38,457 nt of DNA from Candidatus Thorarchaeota archaeon (GTDB lineage Archaea; Asgardarchaeota; Thorarchaeia; Thorarchaeales; Thorarchaeaceae). Made by a program: the position numbers and the translations under genes. The stretch is taken from the NCBI GenBank assembly GCA_016840385.1, contig JAEOSL010000018.1, positions 1 through 38,457 of the forward strand. Reading direction: 5' to 3'. This document shows positions 34,421 to 38,457 of the stretch, one piece after another; position 1 is the first letter of the stretch, and every line of letters starts with the position of its first letter. Under the pieces are notes generated by a model. It was not told the DNA's origin and did not search any database. It saw nothing but the letters and a program-made list of their open reading frames with translations.

Positions 34421-35409
34421 TATGCACCACCTCCAAGATCAAGCTCACCCGCAAAGTGACATTTTGCAAAATGTCCATCTGTAACTTCTGTGTATTCAGG
34501 AACATCAGTTTCACACCTCGCCTGTGCAAAAGGACATCGTGGATGGAATCTACAGCCTTTTGGAATACTGAGAAGATTGGGTGGAGACCCGGGTATGAAC
34601 TCCAGTCTCTTCTTGGGTCCTACAACACTTGGAAATGCTCCTATGAGCTTGTATGAATAGGGATGTACACTTCGCTTGAAGACATCTTCAGCTGTTCCCC
34701 ACTCCACCAGATTGCCAGCATACATGATACCTACGTCATGACAATTCTCTGCGACAACAGACAAGTCGTGAGTGATGAAGAGAACTGCTAGGTTATACTT
34801 ATCCTGCAATTTTCTCAATAAGTCAAGTATCTTGTTCTGTACAATGACATCCAGTGCTGTAACAGGTTCATCAGCTATAATTAGCTGAGGATCGCAGGCA
34901 AGTGCTTGAGCAATGATTGCTCGCTGTAACATTCCTCCACTAAACTCATGAGGATAGTCAGTTTGTCTTTCAGGTTTCAACCCAACTTCATCAAATAGGT
35001 CATTCACGATTTGAACCGCTTCATCCTGTGAAAAATCATCTTTCTCTTGGATGACTTCCACTATCTGCTTGCCGATTCGTAGAACTGGATTGAACGCATT
35101 CATAGCATATTGGAAGACGATTGATGCCTTCTTCCACCTAAGTTGCCTCATTTCTTCATCTGAGAGTTCGGTAAGTTCAACGCCACCGAGGTTAATACTC
35201 CCTCTTGCAATCTTGCCATTCTCTGCTAGAATGCGCATGATGCTATAGGCAGTTGTCGTCTTTCCACAGCCAGATTCTCCTGCTAATCCAAGAGTTCTCC
35301 TAGCTGAAATGTCAAAACTGACACCATCAACCGCTTTGAGCTCTTTATCGCCAAGATAGTAGTATGTTGCCAGGTCTTTAACCTGAAGGACTGGGTCGTT
35401 TGACGCCAT
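34420..35409 (-). CDS. oppD: Oligopeptide ABC transporter ATPase, OppD type (second system)
   Basis: A 329-residue ATPase of standard length, without the insertions seen in the other three OppD-like proteins of this window. Walker A is GESGCGKT (44-51), Q100, signature FSGGM (156-160), Walker B IIADE with E181, and switch H214. The C-terminal region PKGCRFHPRC has the usual cysteines. It follows the permease gene by 3 bases. Confidence 0.92.
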   Translation of the reverse strand: MASNDPVLQVKDLATYYYLGDKELKAVDGVSFDISARRTLGLAGESGCGKTTTAYSIMRILAENGKIARGSINLGGVELTELSDEEMRQLRWKKASIVFQYAMNAFNPVLRIGKQIVEVIQEKDDFSQDEAVQIVNDLFDEVGLKPERQTDYPHEFSGGMLQRAIIAQALACDPQLIIADEPVTALDVIVQNKILDLLRKLQDKYNLAVLFITHDLSVVAENCHDVGIMYAGNLVEWGTAEDVFKRSVHPYSYKLIGAFPSVVGPKKRLEFIPGSPPNLLSIPKGCRFHPRCPFAQARCETDVPEYTEVTDGHFAKCHFAGELDLGGGA

Positions 35410-35412
35410 CGA

Positions 35413-37092
35413 TTAACGCCTCCCTCGTAATCGTGGATTGACAACTTTGTCTGCTGTATGACTGATGAAGACAAAGCCGAGCGTTGTTAGCATTATTAGC
35501 AAACCTGGAGGCATGAACCACCACCACTTGTTTGCCAATAGAGCTGCGTTCTTCCATGCCCAGTGTAGTATGATTCCCCAGCTAGGTTGACCGTGAATGT
35601 CAACAAAGCCTAGGAATGCAATTCCTGCTTCACTGAGTATAGCAGTGACAACTCCCAATATCATATTTGCAAGGATAAGTGGAAGGGTGTTTGGTAAGAT
35701 GTGATGAATGAGAATATATCCATCACTCGCACCAAGTGCGTGTGCCGCCTCTGTAAGAGGCCGCTCTCGTAAGGAAAGTGCCTCACTCCGCACCATTCTT
35801 GCGGTACCTGTCCAACCTAGTATTGCTATTACAATGATGACATTCTGTAATCCTTGACCAAACAGCAATAGGAATATCAGCATCAAAGGTAGAGTTGGCA
35901 GGCAAAGGAAAACATCAGTAATCCTCATGAGAATGACATCAAGGATACCACCATAGTATCCAGAAAGAAGACCAACAGTGGTTCCCAAGAATACTGCAAT
36001 CATTGCTGCTGCAAATCCAATCAGAAGAGAGATTTGCGAACCATAGATAACCCGACTAAAGATGTCCGCGCCGTTCTGATTCGTACCTAGAAGGTGTTCC
36101 GGACTTGGAGGTTGATGTAATTGATCCAGAAGAATAGGTGCATCACTGGGATTTTCCCAATAGTACGGTGCAATAACGGGTGCAAATACTGCCATGATTA
36201 CTATTGACCCAATGATAACCAAACCCAAAAGTCCCATTGGATGGTACAGAAATTCTCTCCAGAATGATTCGATGCTAGGTCTCATATTCCAGAGGTCTCT
36301 GATCACCTTTGGTAGGAATAGATACAGTGGGATTACTACCAATAGTCCTGGCGCAAGCGATACTATTCCTGCACCTATAGGTGTGAGGAAACTCGAAAGT
36401 GGTGAAGAGAAAGCTGGAGACATTGCAAAGCTAAAACCAGTGAGTAGTATTGTTGCTGCAATGACTATAATTACATTGACGATGAAAACAAATCCTAAGA
36501 TATTTAGTTCCTGTGATTCACTCGGTTTCCAGAGATATACACTAAAGACTGCCAGTATACCTATTCCTACAGTAATGAGAAATTGTCCAAACATCAGTGA
36601 AAGGACTATTCCTACAATTCCTGCTCTATAGATAGTTAGATCCCTTTCTTCCCAGTTTACTAGGAATGTGGGATTCCATAAGAACATTGCAAAGGTCAAA
36701 ATTATCCCGATTCCTAAACCAAACATGACGTAGACCAGCATATTGGCAGTGACCATCAATAACTTCTGGATGATCCTCCCAGGTCGATGGAGGTACATCT
36801 TCTCTCCTAATAATCCGAACCAAATTGAAACTGCAAGACATAACATAGCAGTTGCTCTTATTGCCATGACGTACGTAGGAACGGGTTCAGTTCCTACTAA
36901 TTCTGCAACACCTGCATGTGAAATTGCCAAGTTCTGTGCTAGACCAACAATGAACATATCCATCACTAATAGAAGAGCTAGTGTGATGAGCAGGAATGCA
37001 CCTATGGACACTATCGAAAGATGTATTGGTTTCCTCTGAGATTTCATTTCAATCGAATCTTTAGTATCAAGTATTTCTTCATTCATTCTCAA
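35413..37092 (-). CDS. oppC: Oligopeptide ABC permease, OppC type, with a large N-terminal membrane domain (second system)
   Basis: A 559-residue permease. About the first 280 residues add roughly six membrane helices (near 28-52, 75-97, 107-138, 152-186, 194-225 and 236-262). The normal OppC core then begins at about 285 (EFLYHPMGLLGLVIIG). Core motifs include GTNQNGADIFSRVIYG, the EAA loop LTEAAHALGASDGYILIHHILP and the terminal NPRLRGRR. TTG 37092 has GAGGAG 5 bases upstream; ATG 37086 is two codons in. The core is a typical Opp/Dpp permease and pairs with the OppB upstream. The extension is not part of the standard family. Confidence 0.9.
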   Translation of the reverse strand: MRMNEEILDTKDSIEMKSQRKPIHLSIVSIGAFLLITLALLLVMDMFIVGLAQNLAISHAGVAELVGTEPVPTYVMAIRATAMLCLAVSIWFGLLGEKMYLHRPGRIIQKLLMVTANMLVYVMFGLGIGIILTFAMFLWNPTFLVNWEERDLTIYRAGIVGIVLSLMFGQFLITVGIGILAVFSVYLWKPSESQELNILGFVFIVNVIIVIAATILLTGFSFAMSPAFSSPLSSFLTPIGAGIVSLAPGLLVVIPLYLFLPKVIRDLWNMRPSIESFWREFLYHPMGLLGLVIIGSIVIMAVFAPVIAPYYWENPSDAPILLDQLHQPPSPEHLLGTNQNGADIFSRVIYGSQISLLIGFAAAMIAVFLGTTVGLLSGYYGGILDVILMRITDVFLCLPTLPLMLIFLLLFGQGLQNVIIVIAILGWTGTARMVRSEALSLRERPLTEAAHALGASDGYILIHHILPNTLPLILANMILGVVTAILSEAGIAFLGFVDIHGQPSWGIILHWAWKNAALLANKWWWFMPPGLLIMLTTLGFVFISHTADKVVNPRLRGRR

Positions 37093-37101
37093 TACAGCTC
37101 C

Positions 37102-38094
37102 TCAATATCTAATCCTCGGGTCCAGATACAGATATGAAATATCCGCAACAAAATTCGAAATCACTGCTATCGTTGCTAGGAATAAGAAAACACCTTGCAA
37201 CACTGGATAGTCTACGGATAATACCGCGTTATACGTCAGTAAACCTAGTCCGCTCCAAGTGAAAACATATTCCGTCATCATTGCCCCACTAATGAGATAC
37301 GGCATGTTCACCGCAATCACACTCACCATTGGTAACATTGCATTTCGCATTGCATGTCCATACAGAATTGTTCGTTCTTTGAGACCCTTTGCTCTAGCTG
37401 CTAGAATATAATCTTGTGTGAATACATCTAGCACTGTATCTCTCATAATAAGATAGAAGCCACCAATAAAGGAGAGTGTCAAGACAATTAATGGTGCTAT
37501 CATATGATGTAGGTAGTCAAACATGTATGGGAGGAACTCTGTATGTACAACTCCTCTAGTGATAGTTCCCGCAATAGGAAGCAAACCTGCTACGAATCCT
37601 ACGTAGTATAAAATGAGTATTCCGATCCAGAAGACTGGTAATGCATAAGCTACTAGGAAGGCGACAGTGGAACCAGTATCAACTAATGAATCTCTTCTTG
37701 CTGCTGCATAGACACCAACTGCCATTCCAATGATAATTGATAAAACCAATGATGCTCCCATCAGGACAAAAGTATTGGTGAATCTATATGCGAAGATGGT
37801 TTGTATCACTGGCTCACCCTGGTGTTGGAATGAGTAGCCTAGATCACCTTGGAAGAGATTGACTAGATATAGCCAATATTGTTCAATCATGGGTTTATCT
37901 AATCCAAACCTCTCAACAACTGCAATTCTAAGCTCTGGTGCTAACCCCTCACCAATCAAGGCTTGACGAGGATCACCCGGCATTACTCTGAAGATAATGA
38001 AATTGAGCGTGATAATAATGAACCAAATTGCTATTGTCTGAAGCGCTCGTTGACCAATATATCTCCATGTACTTGTGGACTTTTCATTAGACAT
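37102..38094 (-). CDS. oppB: Oligopeptide ABC transporter permease, OppB type (second system)
   Basis: A 330-residue, six-helix permease with the GLDKPMIEQYWLYLVNLFQG external-loop motif. The EAA loop is DYILAARAKGL followed by HAMRNAMLP, and the C-terminal end is YLDPRIRY. AAAGGAG lies 8 bases before the ATG. It follows the binding-protein gene with 187 bases between, which contain a terminator-like hairpin and a short SD-led reading frame. Confidence 0.92.
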   Translation of the reverse strand: MSNEKSTSTWRYIGQRALQTIAIWFIIITLNFIIFRVMPGDPRQALIGEGLAPELRIAVVERFGLDKPMIEQYWLYLVNLFQGDLGYSFQHQGEPVIQTIFAYRFTNTFVLMGASLVLSIIIGMAVGVYAAARRDSLVDTGSTVAFLVAYALPVFWIGILILYYVGFVAGLLPIAGTITRGVVHTEFLPYMFDYLHHMIAPLIVLTLSFIGGFYLIMRDTVLDVFTQDYILAARAKGLKERTILYGHAMRNAMLPMVSVIAVNMPYLISGAMMTEYVFTWSGLGLLTYNAVLSVDYPVLQGVFLFLATIAVISNFVADISYLYLDPRIRY

Positions 38095-38132
38095 TGTCCG
38101 GACTCCTTTACTGCGAATATATTCACTAACAC
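38031..38132 (-). other. Possible 33-codon leader ORF overlapping the OppB start
   Basis: A GTG at 38132 has AAGGAGG 7 bases upstream. It opens a 33-codon frame that runs out of frame through the OppB start (38094) and stops with TAG at 38031. The SD spacing is better than chance would often give, but the encoded peptide has no recognisable features. It may be a regulatory upstream ORF or a coincidence. Confidence 0.2.
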
Positions 38133-38231
38133 TGAATAACCTCCTTAAAGACTATCGGACTAGGTAAGATATTGATGGAACAATCGCTGTGAGTGTTTTA
38201 TTTCACGTATTATCTATACTTTGAAGTATTT

Positions 38232-38267
38232 GAAAAAGAAAAGGGGGAAGGGACCCAAAGGTCCCTT
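38232..38267 (-). terminator. Hairpin terminator/attenuator between binding protein and permease genes
   Basis: On the minus strand AAGGGACC (38267-38260) pairs exactly with GGTCCCTT (38255-38248) around a 4-base loop, followed by CCCCCTTTTCTTTTTC. It begins 14 bases after the binding-protein stop. Partial termination here would give more binding protein than permease, as is common in Opp operons. Confidence 0.7.
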
Positions 38268-38281
38268 GTTAAACTAGACGA

Positions 38282-38457
38282 TTATCTTCTCTTCAGAATC
38301 ATGAAGATTACGATAATACCGACGATAGCACCTGCGCCAATGATTATGTATAGTGTATAATCTACGGTAGCTGGTAGGATACCAGTACCATCATCATACA
38401 TGAATACTATTGAACGCGGATTGAAGGCTGTGAAGGGTCCTCCTGCGGGAGTTGTGA
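38282..38457 (-). CDS. C-terminal fragment of a solute-binding protein (second Opp system), cut by the window end
   Basis: The last 57 codons of an ORF entering from beyond the window. The end reads as a short polar stretch, a hydrophobic helix of about 22 residues (IIIGAGAIVGIIVIFMIL) and the basic tail KRR. This is the C-terminal membrane anchor usual for archaeal surface binding proteins. Position just upstream of OppB makes an OppA-type binding protein the likely identity, but no ligand-binding region is visible here. Confidence 0.6.
   Translation of the reverse strand, partial: TTPAGGPFTAFNPRSIVFMYDDGTGILPATVDYTLYIIIGAGAIVGIIVIFMILKRR

Noticed and set aside
36194..36631. 145-codon plus-strand ORF inside the second OppC
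   Set aside because: It is fully antisense to a clear permease gene; the Thr/Ile/Pro-rich product is a shadow of membrane-helix codons.
1..38457. tRNA, rRNA, CRISPR or transposon signatures
   Set aside because: Intergenic stretches were scanned by eye for T-loop motifs, spaced direct repeats and transposase-like frames; none was convincing.

Overview
The window looks like part of a mesophilic archaeal chromosome, and an Asgard archaeon (Thorarchaeia-like) is my best guess. The basis is moderate A+T content, TATA-type promoter elements, Shine-Dalgarno (SD) led polycistronic genes, many peptide-uptake genes, and a 7TM protein with a longin/roadblock-like C-terminal domain. The lineage is an inference: no ribosomal RNA or other marker gene is present. 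I found no tRNA, rRNA, CRISPR array, insertion sequence or integrase, and no gene-free stretch longer than 300 bases.

Layout. (1) 218-3599: oxygen/NO defence, with an FprA-type flavodiiron protein and a rubrerythrin, plus two unknown membrane proteins. (2) 3783-11566: a complete oligopeptide ABC importer. The binding protein gene diverges from a permease-permease-ATPase-ATPase operon that ends in two tiny membrane-protein genes. (3) 11579-14442: two unknown proteins and a carbamoyltransferase of the acetyl/succinylornithine type. (4) 14728-21939: an unusual island. It has two orphan OppD-like ATPases that share an extra loop (one with degenerate signature and switch motifs), a DUF362/ferredoxin protein, two membrane acyltransferases and the 7TM-longin-like protein. 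(5) 22063-25163: a close-packed MFS transporter, N-terminal-nucleophile amidase and DapA-type aldolase. (6) 25337-28282: OsmC-like peroxidase, CCxC methyltransferase, an L-2-amino-thiazoline-4-carboxylate-hydrolase-like protein and an iron-sulfur aldo/keto reductase. (7) 28283-33287: amidohydrolase with a small zinc-ribbon membrane protein, a short citrate-synthase-like protein, bacterial-type GAPDH and an MFS protein. (8) 33437-38457: a second oligopeptide ABC operon on the minus strand, whose binding protein runs off the window.

Together the genes suggest an anaerobic or microaerophilic heterotroph that imports peptides through at least two Opp systems, hydrolyses amides and protects itself from oxygen. 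The parts most worth a second look are the 7TM-longin-like protein, the degenerate orphan ATPase with its canonical paralogue, the OppC proteins with large extra membrane domains, and the divergent carbamoyltransferase and citrate-synthase-like enzymes. All functions are read from motifs by eye; no database search was run.
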